This document shows, one piece after another, positions 21,263 to 31,025 of a DNA stretch of 64,000 bases. The translations under genes and the position numbers were made by a program. The notes below the pieces were generated by a model, which had not been told where the DNA came from, ran no database searches, and was given only the letters and a program-made list of their open reading frames with translations. Each line of letters starts with the position of its first letter. The stretch's first letter is position 1. Location of the stretch: the NCBI GenBank assembly GCA_900095095.1, contig FMBT01000475.1:22451-86450 (forward strand), read 5' to 3'. This DNA is from Fragilariopsis cylindrus CCMP1102. Taxonomy: Eukaryota > Bacillariophyta > Bacillariophyceae > Bacillariales > Bacillariaceae.

Positions 21263-24200
21263 ATGATGCTGTATCTTAACACTATAACTATGATGGGGTG
21301 GTCCCTAGCTCTATCGAGGCCAAGAGTTGCTAGAGGACAAGTAGTAAAACCCACCCCAACCTACCGAGTTCGATCAGGTCTCAGAAAACGGGATTTACAA
21401 CAGGCAGTTTTTGACCCATTAGATATGATACTTTCTTTCTCTGATGATGGTTCAGCTAGAGAGGATGAATTTTATTTGGACCTATTTGAAACTCCTGATA
21501 CATTAACAAACCCAGAGTCAACGTTCGCTATATCAACTGCAATGAATGCTTACCTTCTCCCCGAAATTAATGATTACTTTGATGATATGAATTCTGTCGA
21601 GAAGGTTTCTTCGGAGATATTAAGTCTTAATCAACGATATGAAACTACCGTGAACTCATCTGGACAAGCCAATACTCGTAAGGGTACAGAAGCTAGGATG
21701 AAAGTTATTCTAACTTTCGATCAATCTCCTTCCCCGAAAACGGAAGCTGTTCTAGATGCAACCAGACTAATAATGACTAATATGACATACTTCGTCACAA
21801 ACTTGTCAAGTGCTCTTCCACAAACAGATGATGACAACGAACTTAGTGGAGTGTACGAGGCTATTCGAAGAGAAATACGCATTCCTACTTTTGTTGAGCC
21901 CCCCGAAAATATTGTAATCGCCGTTGTTGATACTGGCGAAGGAGATGTCGATAAAACTGATCAGAATATCGTCGCTAATCCAGTCGAAGAATTATCACCT
22001 AACGTTCTATCAGCAACTGTTCCAATTGTCCTTATAGTAGCAGTCTTGGCTGCTATTGTCGTTTTCTTCGTATTCCGAAAGAGAGGTAAACAGATGGTAC
22101 CAGAATCACCTAAGAATTCGGCTATGTTATATATGGATGTCGAGAATGAGGTATATAGCATGGATAGAAGCGTTAACACGTCCAAATCACCTGTTTCGCC
22201 ATTACTTCAGCCGATGCCACCGCACCTTTGCCTTGACACCGATATCCAATTCAACATGTCCAATGACAGTGACGTACAGCCTCCAAGTACTCCAGGTACT
22301 CCAGGTACAACGGGCACAGGAGGAGGATCAGTATTTTCAGGCCTTGATAGCGAGTTTGGTGGTGTTCTTTCACCGAGGTCGTTGTCATCTCCTAAGTCAA
22401 TTATGACAGGTTACACTTGTGGTAGTGCGGCTACTATTCGGGCATCAAACCTGAATGTGTCATCTCCGAAGTCAACGATGACAGGCTACACTTGTGGTAG
22501 TGCATCTACTATTCAAGCATCAAATCTGAATAATAAAAAGAAAAAATCAAGTACACCAAAATCACTTGTTACAGGCGGCTCACTGTTCGCTTTCTCGGAG
22601 GTAGATGAGGAAAATGATGACACTGAGGATCTCGAATTATTGGAACGAAAGCAGCCATCCACTACCAAATCTATCGCAAGTCACAATTCTGAGGAGAATG
22701 CTTATACTGGAAACGAATTAGAAGGTTCTACGGATGGATCAACAGATGGTGATACTGATGAAACAGAAGCCATGTCCTCGCTTGAAGGTGTCTCTATTAA
22801 CTTACCAGTAAAATCAAAGGAGGAAGAAGAAATCGAAGTAACGATAACACCTTCTGTTGATAAGGTCGACGGTGTGTTTCAAGTTCTTGCTGACCTCGAA
22901 GATATGGAAAGTGCTATTGGACCGCGCGACCCAACGCCTACTGCTTATATTGCTAGTACGGCGCGGGATGCCACTCCACGGAAGAGCAACACGGCGATGG
23001 ATGGAACTTTCGCGTCTCCATTTAAAAGTGGCGGAAAGCACGAAGGAAATGACAGCAAAAAGCCAACCGTTAGTGTGGCTAGTAGGGCATCGAATCTCGT
23101 GAGTGGCCTCTTCAAAGGAAAACGAAAGAGTGTCAGCACACCTTCCTCGCCAGTTTCATCGCCGAGAAAAGAAGGAACACTCAGTGCCCCTGCATCTCCA
23201 ATCCAACATGTCGGTAAACATTGGCTGTTATCGTCCAAAACCAGACAGTCGAGGACTACCAATATGCCACCGAAATTGGACTATAATGATGATGACTACG
23301 ATATGAATCTCAGTTGCCCATCTGAAGACGAATCATACAATGACACTATCAAGGATAGTATCAAGGATAGTCGTCAAATTGTTGATCGAGCACCTCAGGA
23401 TCCTCCCGAAGACTTTGCTGGAGGTCGACGACACGCTGGCGACAGAATTGGAGTTGATGGTTCTGCCATGTACCAAAATCTGACTCCCGAAGACTTAGCT
23501 GGAGGTCGAAGGCACGCTGGCGACAGAATCGGAGTTGATGGTTCTGCCATGTACCAAAATCTGACTCCCGAAGACTTAGCTGGAGGTCGAAGGCACGCTG
23601 GCGACAAAATTGGAGATGATGGTTCTGCTATGTATCAAGCAAATGCGATGGACTTGACTTCCGATGACTTTTTGGCTGGAGGTCGACGACACGCTGGAGA
23701 TAAAATTGGAGGTGATGGTTCTGCTATGTATCAAGCAAATGCGATGCATCCGACAGACTGGTCGTATAAGTCCAGCGATGCCGAATCTATTGGAGATTCT
23801 ACAATCGATGAAACCAACGATAGTGAAAACATGCCAAATCAATACATATTCAAGAATAATATGAATCTTCTCCTCGATACAGGAACGGACGCTGATAACG
23901 AAGATGACGATAGAGAGTCTGCTAATATGCCGAATGAAAGTACTCGTACAGCATCATCTGTATCTGCAAGTCGTCAACTGATCGATGATTTAGTTTGGTT
24001 AGAGAAAAAAATTACTGCAACAGTACGAGAAGAAGAATCTGGAGTCGATAATGCCGACTCTTTATCGTTCGATGACAATACTGACGGAGTTTATGAGGAG
24101 GAAACATCGAATGATGATTCTATTGTAAATGAGAACCCGGCCTTGTTATCATCTGCAGACGTTCATGCTACTAATTCGGCAGCATCAAGTATCGTATGTA

Positions 24201-24445
24201 AAGACTGTTTTGCTCCACCGGGGAAACTCCATATAGTGATTCATTCTACGAAGGATGGACCAGCGGTTCATACGGTAAAAGAGGGAAGTAGCCTGGAAGG
24301 GGAAATATTCCCAGGTGACCTGATAATTGCTGTTGATAATGTTGATACACGATCTTTTACAGCAGAACAAGTAATGAAAATGATGGCAACGAAGGGTGAT
24401 AAAGAACGAAAAATTACCGTTCTACACTCCCACGAAGAGGCTTAA
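21263..24445 (+). CDS. Type I membrane protein with tail repeats and a C-terminal PDZ domain
   Basis: The 1,060-residue single-exon protein starts with a hydrophobic N-terminus (a weak signal peptide, MLYLNTITMMGWSLALS). A lumenal or extracellular domain of about 220 residues with several N-glycosylation sites (NSS, NMT, NLS) follows. A single membrane helix (IVLIVAVLAAIVVFFVF) lies at about residues 254-271. The long cytoplasmic tail is Ser/Thr/Pro-rich, with two copies of SPKS(I/T)MTGYTCGSA. From about residue 713 to 832 it carries four copies of a 27-35 residue unit, LAGGRRHAGD-(R/K)IG-x-DGSAMYQ. Residues about 980-1056 form a PDZ domain (KLHIVIHSTKDGPAVHTVKE, then SSLEGEIFPGDLIIAVDNVD). 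PDZ domains bind C-terminal tails, so the protein probably links a membrane receptor-like part to a scaffold. Function unknown. Confidence 0.82.
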   Translation: MMLYLNTITMMGWSLALSRPRVARGQVVKPTPTYRVRSGLRKRDLQQAVFDPLDMILSFSDDGSAREDEFYLDLFETPDTLTNPESTFAISTAMNAYLLPEINDYFDDMNSVEKVSSEILSLNQRYETTVNSSGQANTRKGTEARMKVILTFDQSPSPKTEAVLDATRLIMTNMTYFVTNLSSALPQTDDDNELSGVYEAIRREIRIPTFVEPPENIVIAVVDTGEGDVDKTDQNIVANPVEELSPNVLSATVPIVLIVAVLAAIVVFFVFRKRGKQMVPESPKNSAMLYMDVENEVYSMDRSVNTSKSPVSPLLQPMPPHLCLDTDIQFNMSNDSDVQPPSTPGTPGTTGTGGGSVFSGLDSEFGGVLSPRSLSSPKSIMTGYTCGSAATIRASNLNVSSPKSTMTGYTCGSASTIQASNLNNKKKKSSTPKSLVTGGSLFAFSEVDEENDDTEDLELLERKQPSTTKSIASHNSEENAYTGNELEGSTDGSTDGDTDETEAMSSLEGVSINLPVKSKEEEEIEVTITPSVDKVDGVFQVLADLEDMESAIGPRDPTPTAYIASTARDATPRKSNTAMDGTFASPFKSGGKHEGNDSKKPTVSVASRASNLVSGLFKGKRKSVSTPSSPVSSPRKEGTLSAPASPIQHVGKHWLLSSKTRQSRTTNMPPKLDYNDDDYDMNLSCPSEDESYNDTIKDSIKDSRQIVDRAPQDPPEDFAGGRRHAGDRIGVDGSAMYQNLTPEDLAGGRRHAGDRIGVDGSAMYQNLTPEDLAGGRRHAGDKIGDDGSAMYQANAMDLTSDDFLAGGRRHAGDKIGGDGSAMYQANAMHPTDWSYKSSDAESIGDSTIDETNDSENMPNQYIFKNNMNLLLDTGTDADNEDDDRESANMPNESTRTASSVSASRQLIDDLVWLEKKITATVREEESGVDNADSLSFDDNTDGVYEEETSNDDSIVNENPALLSSADVHATNSAASSIVCKDCFAPPGKLHIVIHSTKDGPAVHTVKEGSSLEGEIFPGDLIIAVDNVDTRSFTAEQVMKMMATKGDKERKITVLHSHEEA

Positions 24446-24593
24446 AGAGGTTTTATGGAAGAAAGCATAAATGATAAGTTGAATAATAAGCAATATGTGT
24501 ACCTGTTTACATTTTTTATAGAGAATAATTCGAGACAGATTTACTTTTAAGACATAGATACTCTATTCTATTCTAGTTTTTTCTTCGTATTCT

Positions 24594-26336
24594 TTACTCA
24601 ACCCACAGTCGTTCCTTGTCAATATCAACAGTTAAAACCCGATCCTCTAAAAATGCAAGTCCCATAACAATTATATGAACATTATCTCTCTTCTTGTCTT
24701 TTGGAAATTTCTTCCATGTTGTTTCAGGATCGAATGGTGTTACTATTGGTTTCTTTGCTCGTAGTGTACAGATCTGTTTTGTTTGTTTTTCATTGTTACT
24801 ACTACTACTACTACTAGTAGTAGTGGTTGTACCCCCCAAAATTGATGTTGCTGTATCAAAATTAATTTCAACATTCCCAAATAATGTCTTATCTTTTCTT
24901 TTTCGTGCTAAAAAGTATTGTTCATCATACAAACTACGACTAACGACCATCCCCGTTACACCCGTATCAAATATAACTAATATAGTAGTTTTAGACTTGT
25001 TGTTTTTCTTCTTGTTTTTGTTACTACCTTTATCGTTGTAGTCGTCATCATCGTCGTCATCATCAATGAGAGGAGAACCATTCACATAAAATGATTTTGC
25101 ACAAGCTGTGTAATGACCGACCGGATCTCCATATCGACGTCGTAATATATTCGTCATGGGAATATAAGTAGTAGTAGTACCAGTTGTTATGACATTGTCA
25201 TCTTCGTTGTCCTTACCATCAGTACCACTATTAGTACCACTATTAGTACCACTATTAGTAGTACCAATCAATGGATGATTTGATAATGTAAGTGTTCTTG
25301 GTCGTGATAAAAGATTTATTCGAAATGATTGTACATCTGTTTGTCCTAAGAATGATGGTCTAATCCTAGCATCAGTGTCACGGATCATTCCAAAGAAAAC
25401 TCCACCCGGACCACCCATAATAGATTCTGATGCAACACCAAATATAACTTCTTTTTTGTTCTTTCTTTGCATTTGACTCTGCGTTTGAGGAGGTGATGTT
25501 GTTACTGTTGTTATCCGATTACTATCACTACTGCTATTATCATTATTATTATCATTATTACTATCAGGAATAATAATAATATCAGTAGTAGGAATAATCC
25601 AATCAAAGTATGCTTTACGCCATAAAACTTCACCTTGAAAACCATCGAATATTTCAGTTGTTGGATTTAATCCTGGTATTGGATGACCTTGATTTTTATA
25701 ACAACCTGATTTTTCACGTGTATTCGTCCACAAGATCCGGGTATCATTAAAAATGGACTACCCGTATCTAATACAGCCTTAAATATACTATCATCAACTT
25801 TATAGGATATTAGTAATTCTTGTCCTGTATTAACTAATGGTATTGTTACCATTGATCCATTACTACTATTGTCGTCATACTGGAAAATTGAAGGACTGTT
25901 ACTATTATCAAGATCACTACCACTACCACTATTACTTGCATCCAGGACGCCACGAGATTTACTGATGGGAGAAGTAGAAGAAGAAGTAGCAATGGCGTCA
26001 TACGCATCACTAGTCGTAGGTGAAAACATTGTTGTAGTCACTATCGTTGCTTTGTAAGGAACCATCTTCTTGAAGATTTTATTGTCGGGATGGCATGATT
26101 GACTTCGTTATCGTTATCGTTATCGTTATCGTTACTGACATTGAAATTGACGTTGTATTTCCGACTCATACCATACCAGTGCGACCTTTGCTGCCAATAA
26201 CGACATAGTCCCGAGTTGTAACGAATGCATGTATACCACGTATAACTATATCATCATTATTCTTGAAAATTATAGTATCATAACAACCCGATATTGTTGC
26301 AATAACGACGACCAAAAACAACGACGACGAATGCAT
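24594..26336 (-). CDS. Secreted aspartyl-protease-like protein
   Basis: The two lobes of a pepsin-like fold are suggested by two Asp motifs: FKAVLDTGSPFLMIPGSC (first, near 25745-25790) and ILVIFDTGVTGMVVSRSLYD (second, near 24925-24985). DTGS is canonical; the second, DTGV, is variant at the fourth position, so full proteolytic activity is uncertain. Two long frames (26065-25667 and 25733-24594) overlap and the reading passes between them near 25725-25740, just after GSC. A start at 26336 gives a good signal peptide (MHSSSLFLVVVIATISGC), with one or two further frame changes before 26065. If that start is right the protein enters the secretory pathway. Low-complexity Asn/Asp/Ser inserts interrupt the fold. 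The protein shape is supported; substrate and activity are not known. Confidence 0.68.
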
Positions 26337-26963
26337 TGTAGCTCAATATTGTAATGATCTATCCTCCTTATTTATCCTCGTTCCTCGTCCCCTACTCAAA
26401 ACAGCACTACCTAACCTCTAACTTTTCTCGACTTGAAGATTATATGTTATTTCTTGGTACTGTGGTAGAGTATCGAAATTTCGCAACGAGGGTCTTGTTT
26501 CATCGCAGTCCATCATCGTCAGCAGATTTTTTTGAATAACGATACAGTATCACAGGATGATCGGATGATGATTTTCCAAAACGGGACTGACTCGTTTTCG
26601 TTCAATCACGAGAACAAAGGCGCGCCCGAATCAATTATTCTTTGATACACATAATAATATTATGATCATTCATTCTTCCTTTCACCGATTTGTGAGGGCA
26701 AGAAGAACCTGCTAAGCCCTGCCGGCGCTGCGACTCCAGAGAACTGCCATAATCTTCACAGAAAGCAATCCTCCCTCCACGGGATTTGTATTTAATTTAA
26801 CAATAGACCTTTTAGGATTATTCTTGTCATCAACCACCATACTGTACTAAAAATGGATTATTCTTTCTTCTTATTCAGTAAACAATTCGTCCATCCATCA
26901 CTCTGTTCGAGAGATTGAGGGAGAGATACGATAAAAGTCCGGAAACGCGGCGACAGGGGGACG
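26337..26963. other. Divergent intergenic region
   Basis: This gap lies between the aspartyl-protease-like gene (-) and the next gene (+). I see no coding sequence. Composition moves from AT-rich to more mixed toward the right end. Confidence 0.5.
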
Positions 26964-28421
26964 ATGTTAACGTCTTGCCACCCAAAGCGAGGATTCTCGA
27001 ATCTGTATTGGATTCGTTGGATATGCTTATTGATGGCCTGTTTGTTCCTGTTTGTCGTTGTCTTTCTATCGAACGTCTTCTACGACTCGCAAACGCAATA
27101 CGATATCCATATTGATGCTCCCTCTCAAACAAAAAGAAAAAGCGACACTAATAACAATGGGGTTGCAATTGCAAACAACGCCACATCTGTTGTCACAGCC
27201 ATCAGAACAAAACAGTCATTGCCGCCACCCAAAGCGACGAAAAACAAAAAAATCAAGCTGTTCCAGGCCATTAATACCTTTGCTATCAACAAGGACAAAA
27301 CGAACAACGACGATGGCAGTGGCAATGGAAATCCCACCATCTCCTACCAACCCTACGACCAATGGTCGACGCTCGCAAGCATCCAACGCGCCAAACAGCA
27401 ATATGCTGCCCGTTCCTTGGTGGATCAAAATTTGGAAATCACCCTGGTCTGCGCCATGTTCGAATCTGACGAGAGGATTCTTGTCGCGAACGATCTGCTG
27501 CAAGCGCCCTGCGATCATGTGAGTCGATTGGAGCGATCCACGGCCACCGAATACGGGAACGGAAACAGGAATTTAAATTCAAATTCAAATTCGAATGAAA
27601 CCCTCTTTTCCGAGGTCTTTTCCAAGCGAGAACTCCCGTTTTTGCAAGACCTGCTGGATGCGGCAGTTTCCGTGGCCCGGAACGAAAAAACGAACCACAA
27701 CACTGCTGGCAACACAACAGCAGAAAAAAAAAACAGTAACGACGACGACGATGCTGACGATTTTTATGTCATGCTGACCAATTCGGACATTGGATTGACA
27801 AAGGATTTTTACAGCTTCCTTCTTCCGTTGTTGGAGGAGAAACAAAAGGCCTACACGATCAATCGCTGGTCCATACCCATGGAAGGAAAATCCCACCCCA
27901 TCTCAATCCGGAGCCCCACTAATGACCCCCAGAAAATCGAAAAATTGCTCACCCAGATCGATGCCTCCCTGGTCACCGGAATGAAACACCCGGGATACGA
28001 CTGTTTCATCATTCATTCGTCCATCATTGACAAAATCTCCCTCGGAACCATGTATGTGGGATTTCCTCCCTGGGGGAGTGCATTGCAGATCATACTCAAG
28101 GACATTGTCGCAAAAAATGCGTATAAACAAGTCAGGTCCACTCCCGAGGCGACCTTCCACCTCGGTGGCAAGGGAACCTGGTCGAATAAGAAAAAAGACG
28201 CCACCGCCAAAACCGTATTAAAGTACATCAAAGAGCGATACAAGGAGGATATTGCCGACTGTCCGAAATCAATTTTTGCGGAAGATCCCCACACGGTAAT
28301 GAACGCAGCGATTTGCGGGAGGGTCTTTCGAGAGGATTACAACCGCCACAAAAGCCGCCGCAAAGGCACCAAATCAAAACGACTCAAACGACGAAAGCAA
28401 AATGATCTTTTCCGGCATTAG
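26964..28421 (+). CDS. Type II membrane protein, possibly Golgi glycosyltransferase-like
   Basis: This 485-residue single-exon protein has a short cytoplasmic N-terminus, a signal-anchor helix (WICLLMACLFLFVVVFLSNV, about residues 19-38) and a lumenal domain, the layout of Golgi enzymes. The lumenal part contains LEITLVCAMFESDERILVAN, then FYVMLTNSDIGLTKDFYSFL, CFIIHSSIIDKI and VGFPPWGSALQIIL, and ends in a basic tail. TNSDIG resembles the Asp-containing metal-site region of some GT-A glycosyltransferases, but I cannot assign a family. Asp-rich and Asn-rich inserts occur. Codons are visibly richer in G and C than most of the window. The start is the first Met before the anchor helix. Topology is well supported; function is inference. 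Confidence 0.68.
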   Translation: MLTSCHPKRGFSNLYWIRWICLLMACLFLFVVVFLSNVFYDSQTQYDIHIDAPSQTKRKSDTNNNGVAIANNATSVVTAIRTKQSLPPPKATKNKKIKLFQAINTFAINKDKTNNDDGSGNGNPTISYQPYDQWSTLASIQRAKQQYAARSLVDQNLEITLVCAMFESDERILVANDLLQAPCDHVSRLERSTATEYGNGNRNLNSNSNSNETLFSEVFSKRELPFLQDLLDAAVSVARNEKTNHNTAGNTTAEKKNSNDDDDADDFYVMLTNSDIGLTKDFYSFLLPLLEEKQKAYTINRWSIPMEGKSHPISIRSPTNDPQKIEKLLTQIDASLVTGMKHPGYDCFIIHSSIIDKISLGTMYVGFPPWGSALQIILKDIVAKNAYKQVRSTPEATFHLGGKGTWSNKKKDATAKTVLKYIKERYKEDIADCPKSIFAEDPHTVMNAAICGRVFREDYNRHKSRRKGTKSKRLKRRKQNDLFRH

Positions 28422-28668
28422 CAGCGACTCGAAAACCACCAAGCCGTCCTTGCTGTACGTGAAGATTTCTCTGGCCTGTTTCGTCCCAACCTTTGGACTG
28501 TTTGGGGTCCGCGATTTTGTCCGCAACCGCAAGGAAGAACAAAACCTCAAAGAGGCCATTGAAACCGTTGATGCCCAGAGGGCGGAGTATTTTGGGATCG
28601 ACAAGGACGGAAAGGCGTGGCGTGCGTGGTGTGTCGACATATTGGATTTCCATTCATTCTCCCGATAG
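28402..28668 (+). CDS. Small single-membrane-span ORF overlapping the previous gene
   Basis: An 88-residue frame starts 20 bases before the previous stop, in another frame. It has one likely membrane helix (KISLACFVPTFGLFGVRDFV) followed by a charged helix (RKEEQNLKEAIETVDAQRAE) and a Trp-rich end (GKAWRAW). Codon style is the same GC-richer type as the preceding gene. Overlapping genes are rare in such genomes; it could be a separate small protein or the displaced C-terminus of the previous one after an indel. I cannot decide. Confidence 0.4.
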   Translation: MIFSGISSDSKTTKPSLLYVKISLACFVPTFGLFGVRDFVRNRKEEQNLKEAIETVDAQRAEYFGIDKDGKAWRAWCVDILDFHSFSR

Positions 28669-29028
28669 ATAGAATCGCAAAACCCCTCCTTGGGCTATTT
28701 ACGTTGCACTAGCTAGCTACTACCATATAGAGCAACAATAATCATTTAAAGAACGAAAAGTCAACCGCCTTCAAAATCTGTAGTTCTGCGCACTTTTAAA
28801 AAATCTACATCTTTTCAACCTGGCCAAGCCGCATTTGGAGATTGTGGATTGATTCCCCCAAGGGAGAACGTTCGTTGTACAACAAACATCAAACAAAAAA
28901 TACAGTTTTGGGATAGTTTGTGCTTTACACCCATTCATCCTTTTGTAAAAGTGCAGTTTTATTATTCGTACTTGGGTTTTACTAGTATTAGTATTAGTAG
29001 TAGTAGTATTATCATTATATCATTAGTG
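28669..29028. other. Intergenic region
   Basis: No gene is seen in 360 bases. A short run of TAGTAG/TTAGTA repeats lies near 28985-29010. Confidence 0.5.
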
Positions 29029-29331
29029 TTATAGTATTTTTTTAAAGCAGCACAAGGCGGCTTCCTTCAATTCCTTCAGGCTCTTGTCGGGATCGGCAAA
29101 ATCGTTCAAAATGGTAAATTCAAACACACCAGACCCTAAACCAAAATCGATTTCGTTGATAATGCTCTTGATCTTGCCTCGTAGGAAGGATTCCTTCGAT
29201 TCGTCCTCGGGGATTTTCAAAGCACCTTTGGCAATGTCCTCTTCGAGGCGGGCTTCGAAATCCTTGACGGTCGTCAGACCGACCCAGACACAGATCAACT
29301 GCGTTAGACTTACATATGGTTCAGAAGCCAC
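29029..29331 (-). pseudogene. Possible gene fragment of unknown family (C-terminal 100 residues)
   Basis: The frame encodes a charged helical segment (VKDFEARLEEDIAKGALKIP and FLRGKIKSIINEIDFGLGSG) with codons much richer in G and C than the adjoining AT-rich DNA. The richer stretch starts abruptly near 29300, so the N-terminal part looks missing and the first residues read through unrelated sequence. I do not recognise the family. It may be the remaining 3' end of a gene, or a small gene whose first exon I cannot find. Confidence 0.4.
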
Positions 29332-29357
29332 TTATTATAGGTGGCATAGTCTATGCT

Positions 29358-30278
29358 TTAATTTGTTCTATTTTTAATAGCTTTTATAAATTGTGGTATA
29401 CCTTCTAGACTTCCTATGAAAGAACCGAATGCAAATAGTCCAGATGTTATAGTAAATAATTTTGTTGTCGTATCTGATGCTACTGATGCTGATGCAGCTA
29501 TTAATGCTGCAGTAACTAAAATTGCATCAATACATAAAACAGATGTAACAGCTTTATCGGATAATGGTTTCAAATTTCCTTCATTGTCATGATTCGATGA
29601 TCCACCACCAACAAAAAAATATAATAATTGTGATGACATAATAATTGCTCCACCCCTCATAAAACCGACCGGCGATTTCGATAGTATCATTCGAATTAAA
29701 CCTAAAAATTGTCCAATAATTTTAACTCGTACTGCAAAACGATATGTAATTGCAGCTTGTCTACGTTGTTTTTCTTTACCAGATGATGATGGATATGTTT
29801 TTTCATTATAAGCGATCTTTGCTGATTTTATACGTGCATTATCAGATGTACTAAAATTAAATAATGATAGTAATGATATAGCTATAAGAACTAATCGACT
29901 ACTACTTGCAGCAGTTTTTAGTATTATGGCCTTATAAAGAAGTATTCCAGATGCTCCAGTATATGCAATTGGTAAAATTTTAGCACTTGCCAATTGAGTT
30001 GTTGTTGTTGTTGCTTTTGCAGTCGACGTCGTCGTCGATGAAGAATATTCGTTGCGACTACGTCGATTATTATAGTAATTTGATGATGGAATGCGTGTTG
30101 TGCTTTTGCTCGTGCTCGTGGTGAAACGTAATTGTTGTTGTTGTTGATGTCGTCGAGCAAATAATGTTTGTGGTGCGAGAGCCATCACTCTTGACGACGG
30201 TGCGGTGGTCAGAAAGACAAGCGCCGTACATAATAGGATGACGGAGAGAAACATAGTTGATGCATTTCTTATCATCAT
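29358..30278 (-). CDS. Multi-pass membrane protein, possibly plastid-targeted
   Basis: The 306-residue protein has an N-terminal signal (MFLSVILLCTALVFLTTA) followed by MALAPQTLFARR and a Ser/Thr/Gln/Arg-rich stretch of about 70 residues. That layout, signal peptide plus basic hydroxylated region, fits a diatom bipartite plastid presequence, although the usual Phe after the cleavage site is not clearly placed. Four or five membrane helices follow (ILPIAYTGASGILLYKAIIL, LVLIAISLLSLFNF, GAIIMSSQLLYFFVGGG, VLCIDAILVTAALIAASASV, LFAFGSFIGSLEGI). I do not recognise a family. The frame is unbroken. Its stop lies 27 bases from the GC-richer fragment at 29029-29331. Confidence 0.65.
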   Translation of the reverse strand: MMIRNASTMFLSVILLCTALVFLTTAPSSRVMALAPQTLFARRHQQQQQLRFTTSTSKSTTRIPSSNYYNNRRSRNEYSSSTTTSTAKATTTTTQLASAKILPIAYTGASGILLYKAIILKTAASSSRLVLIAISLLSLFNFSTSDNARIKSAKIAYNEKTYPSSSGKEKQRRQAAITYRFAVRVKIIGQFLGLIRMILSKSPVGFMRGGAIIMSSQLLYFFVGGGSSNHDNEGNLKPLSDKAVTSVLCIDAILVTAALIAASASVASDTTTKLFTITSGLFAFGSFIGSLEGIPQFIKAIKNRTN

Positions 30279-31025
30279 TATGTCAAAAGATATAGTGATT
30301 TTGTTGCTCGTTGTACCGGTATAGTATTGATTGTGTAGAATAATAAACTCTTGCGAATCGAAGATACAAGTAACTTACTTGAAGTATCTTACGGTTTTTT
30401 GTTTGCTTTGATTTAAGATTTAAGGCAAACAAGCCAAAGCACAATTCTATTATTTTTTGCACAGTGGTAAATAATTTTACGTATATTATTATTAACTCGC
30501 TAATAATTTTTGTTTTTTGTATAAGGTTATTTCAAAGACATTGAAGTACTGTACTTAATGATAATAACAATATAGAAAAAGGCAATGAAACAGTAACCAT
30601 TCTTCAAGTAACAATAATATATAGGAGTGGTTGGTATATATAGAAAACTAGAGGGACCAGAAAAGTAGGGATACAATGTTAGGGTTGTACATGTCTTCCT
30701 TTAAAATCCTTCACATAATAAAACCTTCAATATGGCTGTCTTTTACTCTTTTGTATTTACATTTGTAGAACGATTTCTTATAGCCTGATTCGGAATGGTA
30801 CCATTGTTTTGGGAAAAAAGTTATATAATGCTAATTAATGACTGGTTCAATGATCATGCATGTAATATAATTATAATATATGGGATACTATTTGTTGATG
30901 ATGAAAAAACAACAACCGGTTATCTTTGTCGGTCAATAATACAATAGGTGTTACAAAGATCTAAATGGTATACGCACGCACCAAACACCGAACACCAAAC
31001 ACACACAATTATTTGTTGTCTCTAA
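30279..31025. other. Intergenic region
   Basis: About 750 AT-rich bases between two minus-strand genes. No coding sequence or RNA gene is recognised. Confidence 0.5.
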
